A DNA stretch of 64,000 bases, from positions 351,001 to 415,000 of the forward strand of contig CAJNDT010004924.1 of NCBI GenBank assembly GCA_905221615.1. The letters run 5' to 3'. The position numbers and the translations under genes are program-made. Shown here piece by piece: positions 39,291-52,139 of the stretch. The notes beneath the pieces are model-generated. The model saw nothing but the letters and a program-made list of their open reading frames with translations, made no database searches and had not been told where the DNA came from. Position 1 is the first letter of the stretch. The number at the start of each line of letters is the position of its first letter. Source of the DNA: Symbiodinium sp. CCMP2592 (lineage: Eukaryota > Sar > Dinophyceae > Suessiales > Symbiodiniaceae).

Positions 39291-41104
39291 GGTTGGGAAC
39301 CCAACGTGGATCCGTCCGTTATGCTCAAGATGCTGGAGGGCTATCGTGCCTCAGCTTGCTCAGTTAGCTGAGTCGACTGCAGCTTTAAACTCCCAGCCCA
39401 CTCAAGAAGCCCCACTGGTTTCCATGTCTGACACCCCACTGAGCAGAGAACTTTACCGAACATCGGTGTGGCTCATCATGTCGTGGGCCGCCATCAGGCG
39501 TCGGATCCATCGTAGATGCGCGGCCAGCGGAGTACAACACTGACGGTTTCGCCCAGGACACGGAAGTCGATTCAGTTCGGATGCTGTTGCATTTTCGAGT
39601 GGCAGGCGTTAAATTCGGACAAGGATAAGCCGATGAGCCTAAATAGTTGCGGACAGTGGAACCAAGCAGTTGGTGCACGCGAGGCCTGCGCAGCTCATGG
39701 TTGGACCTACGACCGCCAACCAGCCCTAGCCCCGGCTTGCGGGGAGACACTAGTCTCTCACTAGACACTAGACTCACACTCTTTCGTTCCGAAAAGGGGG
39801 CTACGAGAAGTTGATTATTATGAAGTTGTAGGTTTCTAGGATAGAGCGAAGTTCTCAAGTGCCGAAGCCCGTGCATTGCAGGTGCTGGCGATCCATCCTT
39901 ACGACCTCGGGCCGATGCAGATGTTCGCCGCGCCGCTGCAGCCGAGCGAGTGTAGCGAGTCGCGGTGCTTTCCTTGTCACATGTTTCCTTGTCGGCTGAG
40001 CACCGCGGGCCGAGGCATACAATGCCATTGGGCGGATAGTCAGCCAAGCCCGAGCTTCGGTGATGTCTGATCACGACGGCAGCTGCAAGCGCCAATGCAT
40101 CCTCTTTGCCGGCGACCAGCAATGGATCTCTGAGTGCAACTGGCACATCATTCAGAGACTCCAGGGCTGTTCTGTAGACGTCCTCCAGATCAACCTGGAC
40201 AAGTACTGGGAAGAGGCCATGAGTTCCGCGGAGCACAGATCCGTCCTTGTCACATGCTTGAGAACCTGAGTGGTTGCGAAGATTCGTGTGGGACTCTGCA
40301 TAGGCCCGAAGCAATCTCAAGGCTTGGCCCCCGATAGCTGTGCCAACCATGCAGGCTGCAGTTCTCGAGGAAGAAAACGAGAAGGGCGGCCCAGCTTGCA
40401 GTGATTTCTGTCTTGGAACCTTCAGCAGCCTTGGTGCATCTCAGATCACACATGCCTGGTCGTTTTGGCCCGCTCGCAATTCGATTCCCACTGCATCCAG
40501 CCGAACTATTTTTGTTTTCTTTCGGTCAGTCGGCGGCTGATTCCGGACTTTGCCAGGTGGCGTGATGGTCGCCGGCCCAGCGCTCACGCAGGCAGGAGAG
40601 GGATTTCAACCCACCCAACTTGTGAACATTCCCATCGCCTGGAGTTCCGAGTTGCGAGAGTCCAACCCTCCCAAGCCGCAAGAAGGCACCCGGAAAAGAA
40701 ACAACTTAAGTCCTCCAGATGCCCACGCACGGCAGAACCGCGAAAATGAAAGGGAAGCGAGACTTATCCCAAAGGTGGTGGACGAGCTCCGCAGCCAAGT
40801 CGGTCTGCCGAAGATTGGCGACGAGCGTGACAGGTGCGGCATGGTGCCGCTTTCGGATCCCAAGCAGAAACCGACCCTCTTTGGGTCCTCCAGTACAAAG
40901 TTGCTAGTACTATAGCTGCTAAAGCAAGCAGCCGGGTTCCGCCAGCTCTGCAGGCAGCTCATGGTCACGGCGCGCGCTGGCCTCGAGACCTGGGTGCAGA
41001 AGAAGTTCAAGCAACTCGATCTTGTAATCATGGAGGTTCTCGGGCTGCTAAATGGACACATGCACTTCAACGATCCAAGTAGTTGTGAAGTTATGATGGT
41101 ATGA
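39291..41104 (+). CDS. Multi-exon gene, unidentified
   Basis: Consistent + exons: 39291 to about 39349 (PNVDPSVMLKMLEGYRASAC); 39498-39619 (VDARPAEYNTDGFAQDTEVD, RMLLHFRVAGVKFGQ; apparent GA donor); 39839 to about 39952 (KFSSAEARALQVLAIHPYDL, GPMQMFAAPLQPSE); about 40070-40260 (CILFAGDQQWISECNWHIIQ, VDVLQINLDKYWEEAM); 40557-40833 (FQPTQLVNIPIAWSSELRES, LIPKVVDELRSQVGLPKIGD; GT donor); about 40914-41104 (TWVQKKFKQLDLVIMEVLGL, ending TGA). Four of six starts are AG|G. The protein looks soluble, with a mixed fold and a basic linker in the fifth exon. Family not recognised. A 321-codon minus frame over 39385-40350 is treated as its antisense shadow. Confidence 0.55.
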
Positions 41105-42593
41105 TGAGTTCGGAAGTGTCGTGTTTAAACTTTGCAGCAGCATCATGTAGCTGTTCTGGCTTGTGTTTGAGGGGATCTGTGAAGTGCAAGCGATGGCCTG
41201 TAGCCAAGAAGCACTCATTCTGCTGCTTTTCGCTTAGAATCTAAACAGGATCCAAACTTGACCCAGACCTGGGATGTCCCACAACCATGCCGCTTCAAAA
41301 GAAGAGATGAGGAAGCCTGGCACGAGATTAGTGCCTGCTGTGTTGATCGTATTTTACGAAATGAAAGACCTATCCTATACACACACGGAATGCTTCGAAA
41401 TATGCATGACGGGTGCTATTCCAGATCAATGGTTCGAGGCAAGTACAGTACCAAATACCGCCAGGCAATATCATACGTTTCCTCCATGGCCAAACAACCC
41501 CCTGGTCACACAGCATTCGCATCCGTCCATAGCCATGTTGCCGTAAAGCCCTTTGCACTTGAGGCAAGATTTGCGATTGAGGGAGAAGTGCCTTCCTCCC
41601 GAAGCTACCCTCAAGGACATGTGATGGGCAGCCATTGACTCAGGCGAAGATCGCCATGGGGGATAGAAGTAGATTAATCAAAAACCACAGACATGGAGCC
41701 AGGGGGCGGTGCAAGATTGGATGGGAACGCAGCACATCGCAACGGCAACAACTCTGCAGATCTTGGCTTTGTGAGCAACCTAGGGATGAAAAACCACGCA
41801 TGGCTTCCAGAAGCGAAAGCACAACATAGCAAGGGGAAACAAGTCCGCTTCTTCCTTGATGAGCAGCTCGAGGTTGCAGTTATACCGTCTCCCAGAACGA
41901 AACACAGCACAACTCAGGGACAAACTGCACATGCCTTCGCTGTATGAGCATCATGGAGTTTGGAATTAGAGGACATCGAGCATGTCAACACAACACAACG
42001 AAATCAACTGCGGGTGTCTTTGCATGTTGGGAAATGTCGTGCAGGCGAGGAACGGAATTGACAGAATGGCATCCAGAACGAAAAGCACAACGGGACCAAG
42101 AAACAGCGGCGCCGCCTGGGCATTTTGAGCAGCTGGTGGTGAAGTTTAAACAGTAACCTTGTAGCAGACTAAGACAGAAAGCCTGCTGCAGTGTTTGGAA
42201 CCAGATAGCATTCGCAGCCAAACAGCCATCAGATCGTTTGCACGTTGGTGGCGGCTGTAGCATTTGGAATTCGAGAACAGCCGGCACTGCAGCAAAGTAG
42301 AGCGAAATGTTGCACATCGCGTATGATTCATAGCATGCGGCAGTGTCAGTTGGAGCCAGGCTCGGGTTGCCAGTTCTAGCGGCTAGAAAACGCAAAACCG
42401 CCAACATTTGCAGCAACCCCTCCGGCGGGTCCTGTGACAGGAGAAAATCGACTGCTTACGAGATGCTTGCCCGGAACTGTCGCGGGTCGTGAGTATGGCA
42501 CACTTCCTGCGAATGATCGGCAACAACAGTGCGCACACAGGCGGGGACATGATTTTATGTAGATTACCAGTCCTTTCGAGCGCTGCGCAACAG
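41105..42593. other. Unassigned
   Basis: Upstream exon(s) of the hydrolase-like gene at 42594 should lie here but could not be identified. Frames such as + 41258-41638 lack recognisable motifs. Confidence 0.3.
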
Positions 42594-44425
42594 GTGGTGC
42601 CGCGATTCCACCCCGCTACCAGCTCGTGCAGCTTGTCCAGAAGCTCACGTCTGAGATCAAGGAATCAGATGCTCAAACGAAAGCGCACGACGAAGCTGAC
42701 AAGAAGTGGGAAGCTGCCGAGCCCTTTGCAGCAGTCCTTGCAAAGATCGCTGGCGAGCCTGCGCCTGCACGCGCACCGGCCAGTGCCCGCCTTCAGCTTC
42801 CTCAGTCCTTGATCTTGCCCAAAGATGGCCAGCACAAGGCTACGTTGGTATACCTGCATCCTTTCGGTGCAGGCAACGTCCGCTATTTGCAGGCCAAGAG
42901 TTTGTTTGCTTCGCAGGGTGTTCGGCTTGTGCTGCCGCTGGCGCCGAACACGCAGATCACTGCATACAACAAACGACCCTGCATTAGTTGGTTTGATTAC
43001 TACAATGGCAGCAAAGAGCTTGAGGCCGACCCTCTCAGCTTGGAGGATATCCGAGTCCGCTTGTCGCTGACATTGGAGAGAGAAGCAACACTCTTAGGGG
43101 AGGATGGGCACAAACGGCTCATCGTGGGTGGCTTGGCACAGGGGGCCGAAGCGGCTCTGCACGCAGTGCTGATGCACCACCAGGTCTTGGCTGGTTATGT
43201 TGGGGTTTGTGGCAATCTCCTACCCTGCACTCTCCCGGAGGGCCCGGGAAAGGTGAAGCTCCACTTCTTCGACTATGGGGAAAGGGATCCGAAGGTCTGG
43301 GTGCACCAGACACGAGACCCTTTGCTGAAGCACCATGATCTCACCGAGCATGGAGCCATCTTTGACAACGGTGTGGAAGGACTGCCAAAGGATTTTCGCA
43401 AGGGCCACTTGCAAGGGGTTGACTTGTCCAAGATCGACCACAAGCTGGAGGCACAATGCCTGCAGATTGCCTGCGAGGCCATCCTGCAAGCTGAGGAGAC
43501 GGAGACAGGTGAGACGGCTGAGCAGCAACTAGCTGCCGAAGTGGGCGCTCCTGACGAGACGATGGAGACGGAGGAGAAGGGCGAAGAGGCTGAGCCAGAG
43601 ATCGAGCTCACGGATGCAGATTTGGGAATCGAGCCAGAGCCGGAGGGTGAAGAAAAGGATCCCTTGCTCCTCGAGCTCGGGGAGGTCATCGATGAGAATG
43701 CTCCGGACCCGGAACCAGAGGGCGAGGATGGGACTGGCCAGACAGCTGGCGATAGTACCGGGGATGGACAGGGTGAAGGAGGCGAGAAGGGAGAGGGAGG
43801 AGGAGCAGACATGGAGCTCACGGATGCAGACCTGGGGATTGAAGCACCTTTGTCCGAAGATGAGGTTGAAGCAGAGGTTGAGGAGGAGGATGAGGATTAC
43901 GACCCCATGAAGGAGCTGCCAGCAGCGGAGACGCTGGAAGGGGAGAACATGGTGCTCACCGATGCAGACCTGGGAATTGAAGCACCCATCGAGGAAGAAG
44001 GGGAGATGGCTCTCACACCAGCAGACCTGGGGATAGAAGCGCCCCTGCCAGATGGGGAAGACGTGGTCATCTTAATGAAAGCCACTGCCAAGGTCATGCC
44101 CTCTCGCAAGCGACCGCGGGAGGAGGAGATCACAGTGAAGCAAGAGCTCGAGGAAGCAGAGGCCCCTCCGGATGAGGAAATGCCGCTAGAGATGGCTCCG
44201 GAGGTATCGGCCGAGCCCAAGGAAGACGCCCACGCGCCTGCACCTGACCCGTCTGACCAGTCGATGGAGGCACCGGCCGAGGCCGAGGAGGCACCTGCCG
44301 AGCAGGCGCCAGCCGAGGCAGCACCTGAGGCAGCGCCTGCAGGGCAAGCGCAAGACGCGCAAGACGCGCAAGAGCCCGAGAAGGCGCCAGAGGCGCCGAA
44401 GCAAGGGGAGTCCGACTGCGTTTAG
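42594..44425 (+). CDS. Catalytically dead phospholipase/carboxylesterase-like protein with acidic repeat tail (last exon)
   Basis: One long exon begins after AG|G at 42594 (in-frame codons continue upstream of 42626, so the true start is in an earlier exon) and ends TAG at 44423-44425. After a charged helical segment comes an alpha/beta-hydrolase core of the acyl-protein thioesterase / phospholipase-carboxylesterase type (LVYLHPFGAGNVRYLQAKSL, then CISWFDYY). The nucleophile elbow GxSxG reads GGLAQGAEAAL, with alanine at 43136-43138 in place of serine, and the usual C-terminal Gly-x-Gly-His is not visible, so catalysis is unlikely. The second half is very acidic, with four LTDADLGIE-type repeats (43606, 43813, 43951, 44011), a KRPREEE basic patch, VKQE, and an Ala/Pro/Glu-rich end. 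Likely a binding or scaffold protein. Confidence 0.85.
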
Positions 44426-45898
44426 CACGAAAAAAATCTCACCTTGCATGCCCTTGTCTCAGGCTCGCTCAGGGGTCATTTGGGTCATACCTTTACACAG
44501 GTCTCCTGGTGAGCGCAGCGCAGGCCCAGAAAGAGACCGGCCTGGCAGGTTGAAGCTATCGGACTTGAGAGCACTTTCGAGTTTCCCATTGCATGCTCTG
44601 GTGCAAGGGAGAGCAACAGGGCAGACACGAACCCCCAGAGTATATACCATGCGAACTACATCTCGGAGGCCACTCTGGGTCTGTTGGAGACGGGGTCCAT
44701 GGCCCCAAAGTCCGCGGAGTTCGCCTCGACAGCCGAAAGAGCTGAGAAGGCAGGTGGAATCTGTTGAGCAGGCTTTGGGGGGGTGCAGTGTGAGTCTCTG
44801 GCTTCAGAATCAGACTCATAAAGACTTCAGAAACGCACGGAACAGCATGCAAATTGACCTAATCTTGCCCGTGATCGAAGCTTGGCGCTGCCACAATGTG
44901 TTGAGCAACATGTGTTCATCTTTCAGGGAGGGATTTGCAGGAGCCCATTGCTGAGGTCCCTGTAGGTACGCAGACCCGACCAGGTTCACGGCAACATGTG
45001 CATGAAGCATGAGGCGTAACACGTGAATCACTCCAAGTGCATACTTAACTCCTGACGGCCGCAAAGTAAACTTAGACAATGCATGATGTTCCCGGCCAGT
45101 TTGCCAAACGAGCGATCGTTCTGGCGAGGGAGCAGAAGAGGCGCCTGGGGTTGGTGAGCTTCACCTGCTGATGGTAGGCTGCATTCCGCGGTATACATGT
45201 TGAAGCTTGTTCCCCGCATCACTAGTCACACTACGCTATCAACAGCACAAGCCGCCCGACATTGCTACACGCCGTGAAGCAGTGAAATGCTGATGTAGCG
45301 TGAAAGCCGAAGGTTTCCCAACACGATTTGTCCTGTATTTGTGCTTTATGTCTTTTGGGTTGAGGTTTGTGTACCATGACATGACCTATGATCAGCGGCC
45401 GTAGCAGACCCTAACGAGCATCAGCTGCAGCAGGACCGACTTGATGATCTCGGCTCTTTGCACCGTCTCCCAATCGCAGTACCTCTCGGGAGAGAAGCAC
45501 GCCGGGTGCTTGAGTTTTCAACTGTCAAATCAAGGTGTGTTGCCATCGCTGCAATTTTGGCATAGCCTACTGCAGAAAGTCAGCGTGGTAATTAACAGGG
45601 ATGTGGACGAAAAGCACTTCCGTGGAAGCCAGGACGAGAGATGGAAGTGTGTTTCCGCTATGGTGGGCGCGGTGACGGAATAATTTTCACGGAATACTTA
45701 TTTTTCAGCACCTGTTGTCAAGAATGGGTGGACGGGGCGGGGTAGGGAACAATATCCAAAACCTGTCATCTTGCAACCCGCGTCGGAAAGCGGTAACCCG
45801 CGTCCGCATTGGAGCCGGTTGTTTTGTGCCACAGATCACCACGAATCGATATATGCCTTCAACCATATCAGTTGAGTGGCGGGCTATCAGGTGCTGGC
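44426..45898. other. 3' flank and unassigned sequence
   Basis: Presumed 3' UTR followed by sequence without a supported gene; a + frame at 45441-45683 is possible but featureless. Confidence 0.35.
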
Positions 45899-46035
45899 GT
45901 TTGGTTCAGGGTTTAGGGTTTCTGAGTCTAGGGTTTTTGGGTTCGGGGTTTCTGGGTTTAAGGTTTCCCGGCTGTCGCAGTAGGCCTGGATGCAAAAGGT
46001 TTCTGGGTTCAGGGCGTCTTGGCTTAGGAGTTCAG
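45899..46035. repeat. Degenerate telomere-like TTTAGGG repeats
   Basis: A run of TTTAGGG-like words (GGTTTAGGGTTTCTGAG, TCTAGGGTTTTTGGG, and so on) with G on the + strand, decaying toward 46035. TTTAGGG is the plant/dinoflagellate-type telomere unit; here it is internal and diverged. Confidence 0.55.
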
Positions 46036-46099
46036 AGTTTCGGGGCCGAACCCCTCCCTTTGTGGCCACCGCGTTAGCCACTCCTAACTTCTAGAGCGA

Positions 46100-46320
46100 A
46101 AGACACACACACACACACAGACAGACTGCAGCCCCCAATGATGTGTCAAACGTACAGCCTGACATCCTAGACAGCCGTGCCGAAATTTCCGAAGCCCAGA
46201 GCCCGAACCCCAAATGCCCAAACAATCCAAACATATCTATCAGTCTATCTATCTATCTATCTATATATATATATATATATATGTCTACATATATATATAT
46301 ATATATGCATATAGATCCCT
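46100..46320. repeat. CA, TCTA and TA microsatellites
   Basis: CA run near 46105-46118, TATC run about 46236-46264, then two TA runs to about 46310. Confidence 0.9.
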
Positions 46321-46365
46321 TTGTCTCTCTTTCTTTCGCTCGCCCCACTCCCCCATGCCCTTGCA

Positions 46366-49013
46366 GGACCAAGTTACATCCAGACTGGGGGTGTTGCCAC
46401 TCATCGACCTGAGGCGGCTCGCCAGGCAGCTGTGAGCGCCGGCAGCCTCGCTCGACGCAGTGGCGACCGCCTTGGGGAGGCAACGAAAATCCGACCGATT
46501 TACATTGCAAGTTGTCGCGCGACTTTACAGGAATGTCTTTTCGATCAATGTGTTCATATGCCCGGCAACATGTGATTGTCGTCAGCTTTGTCCCGGCGGC
46601 CAGATCTGTGTACCAGTCTTCGCAAGTTCAGTGCAGCGTTGCTTTCGTGCCCGAACTGCATGCATAAGGACTGAACCCAACGCGTCCCGCAGGCCACCGC
46701 GTCCTTGCTTCTTGGCCACTCGTGCGCCGACTGCGGGCAGGAGCTCGGCAGCGAACCCTCTCGGCCGCAAAGGCCTCCGAAGAGCAAAGAGCCAGACAGG
46801 TACGTCTCCCTTGGCAAGATGGAGCCTGCGAAAGAAGCGGCTAGTGGCAAGCTCAGCTTCCATTGTTCCCTGAATCACTCGGGCTTGCAAAAATCTCGTG
46901 CTCCAAGAATTTCATGCTTGGCGAACGGCAGGTGACCTCGCGAACTGCTTGGATGGAGTAGTTGCAAATGCTCAAACAGCATTGCAATCGCTAGTCTCAA
47001 CATCAGTTTTGATCTAACATCCTTTATCGTATGCATGATGCCTTGTAGCCTCCTGGTAAGCTTTGGCGCATATTCGGGAACCGGCGTTAAGCTGCTAAAC
47101 TCGGATGGCTCTGATGGGGCGACGAACGTTCCAGAATGATCGCCTTTCGAGTTCTGCGGCGGCTCGCAAGCGCTTTGCATCTCACAGCCGTGAGCCACAG
47201 ATTCCATGGACTAGATGCTTTTTGCCACAACACTGCGCTATGCGTTTGCAGCAGCTTTCAAACGCGAGGCTGCCGCGGCAGCCTTTCTAGTAGCCTTTGT
47301 AGTGTAACCAACTGAGGCAAAGGGCTCTATATGTTCGAGGCCAGTGCCACACACGGGTTGGAGGTCTGAGATGGATGTGGGCCGTCTGCCATCTTGTAGA
47401 CGTAGCTGGCAGAAGAAGACTTGTCAGACACTGGGGCTGCCAAGTCCCTCTTCGTTTGTCCGGTCTGTCTGCAGCTGCAAAAGCTTTGTATAACTTATCC
47501 AAATGGTTTTTTCAATCCTTAGACGCAAACCAGGACGTCCAAATCACGACAGTCACAACTTTCTGAGGAGCTTCACGACTTCATCGGCCAGGATTTGGCA
47601 AAGGCAATGCTGGCAGAAGGTTTTTGCATGTATTGCTGGTGCCCGTTGGGGAGTACCGTTCGACTTTTTTGCCCGAGCTATCATCTGGCTCTGGTGCCTG
47701 TGACTGTTACAGGATGACGGGGCACTGGGAACTGTTGACTGATTATGCAGTCCCAGGGCTTCGTGCCGGTTGAGAGGCATGCTTGTTTCGGAACCATGCC
47801 ATTACGGCGCCCGTATGCGCGACAAGATTTGACTTGTGCGTCAGAAAATGACTCGCAAAGCAACAGGCAACCATCGACGCCATCCTAAATCCCGTCAGTG
47901 CCGTTGCGAAATCTGGGACAGCTGGGGCCTCAGGAGTCTCCAGGAGTCTCCGTGACGGCTGGCTTTGTCACCTTCAATTGTCCTGGCTTGCTGCGTAGCT
48001 TTGCTGCTTTGCATACCCATGATTGAGCCTTCGTCTTCCTACACAGGCAGGAGCCAGCATGGCAACCGGGCTGTTCAAAGGTGGTTTAGGACGAAGCTTC
48101 AAGCGATGGCAGAGAACATGGCAAGACTCAGGGAGCATAGCCCGAAGATCAACGGCAGATCTATCAATCGTTTCTACAACCGACTGCCCTCACTCGGAAC
48201 TGAGTTGCTGAATTGAAGGAAACGTCAGCACCAACTTCAGGACGCAAAAGCCTATGAAGAAACGATATGTTTTGGTTTTGGAAGCCTACGAGATCTTCCC
48301 GCTACAACCAAACAATCGCCATCATCAGCCTTTGCTAACAATGTAAAGATGCTGAAGTCTCTTCGGAACGGGTCGCAAAGGGCCATGAAGTTGGAAGATC
48401 TTTTAAGTGTTCCGAATTCAAACCCTGCCAAATTGCGAGCCTGTACTGTTTTTGTTGCAGGCAGGGCTTGAGGACGGTCTGTTATTGGCAGGAGAGCCTG
48501 AACGGCGCTGGCTCGCCCGGTGGCGAAGAACAAATGAAGCAAGCGATCCCACTTTGTCGGCCTTGTAGTCTTAGACAGTGAAGGCTGTAAGCTGGATCCT
48601 TGGTGTCTTTCAGAAAGCATGAAGCGAGCAGGTGCGGATGGTACGAAGGCGCAAGGCAAGCAGCGCCCCCAGATCGGCGATACCCATGTCGTTGATTGTG
48701 TTTTGTGCATCGAGTGCGGTTGGCAGAGATGAAATCGTTTACAGCAAGAGAGTGATCTGCATGCTGACGGAGGTGAAGGCAAGTATGGCGATGTTCATCG
48801 TGCGTTCTTGAGTGGACTTCGGATCTGTATCATCGCTGAAGACCCGTCAAAGGCAATCGGATGAATCTCATTCGGGGTGTTTCTTTGGAGCTGCTTCAGA
48901 AAAACAAGAACAGGGAGGTCAGCCAACAGCCGGCGCGTGAAACTCAAACGGCTTGTCGCGTGCGCTTCAATAATTTTGCGTCGGCTCAAGCCGCGTGCAA
49001 TGCAAGCGTGTGA
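46366..49013 (+). CDS. Candidate exons upstream of ACP-like gene, copy A
   Basis: Protein-like + exons with good splice edges: 46366 to about 46509 (SYIQTGGVATHRPEAARQAA); 46693-46800 (HSCADCGQELGSEPSRPQRP; AG|G and GT); 47534-47619 (QSQLSEELHDFIGQDLAKAM; AG|G and GT); about 48070-48216 (WFRTKLQAMAENMARLREHS); about 48728-48782 (EIVYSKRVICMLTEVKA); about 48853-49013 (RMNLIRGVSLELLQKNKNRE). They could form the N-terminal part of the gene that ends with the ACP domain at 49.4-50.6 kb, or belong to separate genes. No catalytic domain (e.g. ketosynthase) was recognised. Confidence 0.45.
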
Positions 49014-49157
49014 TGACGTACGACGCACAGAAAAAGCCGACTGCGTATTTCATAGCTCCAGCCTTTGTTGTGGATGCGACCAGAAGCACACGAAAGTTGA
49101 CAGGCAGACGAGAGAGCAACATTTCAATTCACGTAAAGTTAAATGCCTGTGTAAAAT

Positions 49158-49160
49158 ATG

Positions 49161-49194
<34 letters not shown>

Positions 49195-49265
49195 CATACA
49201 TATTATGTATGTATAGACAGATAGGTAGATAGATAGATAGAGATAAGTTTGTGTGTGTGTGTGTA
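49158..49265. repeat. TA, TAGA and GT microsatellites
   Basis: TA runs at about 49159-49195, TAGA units at about 49215-49240, GT run at about 49250-49263. Confidence 0.9.
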
Positions 49266-49369
49266 CATGTATAGGCAGACATATTGGGGTTTATCTTATG
49301 TATTTATGAACATGTATAGAGCATCGTTATGCATCTATTCAGACATTTAATATACACATAATCATGCAG

Positions 49370-50640
49370 GTTTTCCTCAATGCCTCGGTCTTGAATCGTG
49401 TTGATTTGAAGCGCCGAGGTGTCAACGTGGAGGCCTTGAAAGACAAGGCCTCTTTCAGTGCTCTCATAAGGGACAAGGCGAAGAAGTTCATTTCCGACAT
49501 CTCCGCAGCTTGCAACCATAAAAGACTGAAATCCGTGCATGGGCAGGTGCGCAACGTCGTTTCCGAGATCGTAGGCATGGACAACCTGGTAGATGCCGCA
49601 TACCCAGAGGGCCAAATCGGCCTTAACAATCCTTACAGAGGTCGACGGTCTTTGGGAGCTCCCGCAGTGCGAATATCTATGCCTATGCACCCGTTGTGTC
49701 GGGATCCCGTGCACACACACCCACACACACACACACCTCCTCCATCTTCAAATTTGGGCAGATCTTGAGGACACCCCCTTGATGCAAGCAGGGCTCACGA
49801 GCCAGTCTGCTGCCTTGCGCTCAGTGATGGAACCCATGACAGACCTTGTCTTCGGAAAGCTTCGGTTCCACGAAGAAGCTAGGCTTCAGCCGGCGTTTTC
49901 TGCGCATTGAGGCATACAGCCGGTGGAACAAAATAAGCTCTATGAAATCAGTCTGCCAGGCGTGAGGTCGTCTTCGTCGTAAGCTGTTGCAGTTCAAAGC
50001 ACACAGAGCGTCCTTTGCGCTCGATCGCAATTCTACTTACTATTCAGCTTTTACTTCTGGCCTTGTCGCATTTTGCATGCCCTGGCACTTCGATTCTGGT
50101 ATCTTTGAGTCGAGGTGTTGCTGCGCAACGCGCTGAGCAAGGAGATTCCTGGCCCCAGCGAGGGCCCTGGCTGCAGTTCCGCTTCATCGAAATGCATAGC
50201 TCGCCAAAGTGTTTTCGAGGCAACTTACTTCAGGATTCGACAGGAGTTGAACTTCATTCGGGAAGCACGCAGCTGCCTAAAAATGCTTTGAGATGGAGCC
50301 ACTTTCTGGCGGGATAGTTTGCAGCGTGGAAAAGCTGGCGCCCTGTCCTGCAAGCAGCCTCAAGTTGAGCGCAGCAGTTACTGGTGTTGGTGCAAGGCAG
50401 TAAGGCAATGTTTCGTTTGTACCTCCTGTGTCTCGTTGTTTTGAAGCCAGTCCCATCGATGGCCAGACAAGATGAAGACCAACCACATGTTCCTTCCACT
50501 TTGTACGTGGCTGATATCCAAGCAACAGTTTCGTCGTGATGGCGGGTTAGCAGACAATTTTGTTGATCCACGGCAGGCCTCCCCTTCACGCTGATGTTCG
50601 ACTACCCCTCGTACATCGGCAGCATTCAGTTTTTCGCGCT
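49370..50640 (+). CDS. Acyl-carrier-protein (phosphopantetheine-binding) domain, copy A
   Basis: Exons: 49370-49507 (VFLNASVLNRVDLKRRGVNV, VEALKDKASFSALIRDKAKK; GC donor); 49547-49597 (VRNVVSEIVGMDNLVDA); 49770 to about 49811 (DTPLMQAGLTSQSA); 50115 to about 50152 (VLLRNALSKEIPG); 50578-50640 (LPFTLMFDYPSYIGSIQF). Joined in order these reproduce the carrier-protein fold of polyketide/fatty-acid synthases: DTPL...G..S...LRN.L....G..LP.TL.FDYPS. The serine of GLTSQS sits where phosphopantetheine is attached. All five starts are AG|G. Product: a carrier domain that would hold a growing acyl chain, alone or as part of a larger synthase. Upstream exons are uncertain. Confidence 0.7.
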
Positions 50641-52139
50641 GCGGCAGCTTCAATCTAGGAGCTGCTAGCTGCTAGTACATACAAGCATCGCAAGCCTCTG
50701 CATGTAGACTCTTCATCTGTCACCATTCTCAACCTGTTGCCGGAAGTTCTAGCAGTGGTCCTGCTTCCTTTATGCTGGAGCTGGACAGATCTGCCAACTA
50801 GAGCTGTCTGTAATAAGTCCAGTTTCGCTGCATTGTCTACGACTACGATACGTCCCAAACAGTTTCCGTTTGTTTTCCGAGGATTGCAGACTTGTCCCAG
50901 TTCCTTGCGGGCTCGGCGGGCGCAGAGGAAGAGGAGGCCTGCTCGACGTCAGCGGTCTCACTTCAGACGAAGAATGAGAATTGCAGCAGAACACGGCGAA
51001 GCCATACAAGGGCCTACAAGATCCGACGGCAGCTCGTCACCATCAAGTTCATGTGTAAAGTTCCAACAAACCTGGATACGCCACTCTATTGACATGCTAC
51101 TTAGTTGAGAGCACCTACAGTGAACCCCATAGTGTTGGAACATGGGTGTAGGAGGATTGGTGCTGGGATCCCCTATACCTTACCTTAAGGGCGACGATAT
51201 TGATTTTCCAGCTTTCTGGATTCTACTATAGACTATCAAGTCGATGAGCATCGATTCCAGTTTGCATCGTTACTAAGCCAATTTAAGCCATTTAATCCAT
51301 GACGACTCTTTCAAGACCATTTGGAACCTAAACCAATGCATTTACATCTGTATTTAGAATAATCACGAAGAACACCTGATGAGTCGTGCAGTGTTAGCTT
51401 CAACAATATTGAATTCCAGTTCGGGCTTTGGGGAAACTCTGCGAGAAGGATGTTCAGCGCGGGGTTCCCTATACATGTTGTTCCCTTGCGAAGCCCTTGC
51501 CTGGTGAGTAAGGGGTGTGGTCGGACATTGAACCTGATACTCAAAAGGTACCATGAAAATCTGCAGGGGCAACGGGCCCGCATCTGGATCTTCGAATTCT
51601 ACAGAAATACAGAAGATCGTGGCTAGGGCCCCTACCGTCACTGGGAGGCCAAGCTCCTTGAGCGAATTTCCGGAAGCCTAAGTCCTCGTTGGCCTCGGGT
51701 GTTTTGTCGGCTGAACTTGTCACGACGCCCCAGAAGTTATGCCAGAAGGTTGCGCCAGTCCCTTTTTTATGTGCCAAGCTCTGAAGGTGGAGGAGTGGAT
51801 CGAAGTCGCGGAAGGGCTGGGCCAGGCCTGAGCCGTCGCCTAGCCATTAGACCGAGCATGCGTGCATGTGTGTGCGTGTATGGGTCAGTGATGGTCACTG
51901 GTTCCGACATCTGGCAACAGAACCGTCTGTCATCTGATTGTATGTAAGATGATGAGAAAGGTGCTGCATCGGGTATTACTGTTGTGCTGCTGCGTTTGCG
52001 CTGTGATACGTTGTGTTGTACCATGTACTTCACACCGTCAGTGATGTTTCATGTTGCATCAAGTCATCAAGTGGAAATATATTGTGCTTCATGTGAACGC
52101 ATGGACGCATACCATGCAGCACAGCATGATGAAGCATTG
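50641..52139. other. Unassigned
   Basis: Downstream of ACP copy A. No supported gene; frames on both strands lack motifs. Confidence 0.35.

Noticed and set aside
39385-40350. 321-codon minus-strand frame
   Set aside because: The + strand carries a chain of exon-like segments with AG|G acceptors over the same bases; the minus frame becomes Arg/Ser-rich and domain-free, as expected of an antisense shadow.
48252-48782. 176-codon minus-strand frame
   Set aside because: No recognisable motif; exon-like + sequence overlaps its end (48728-48782), and all supported neighbours are on +.
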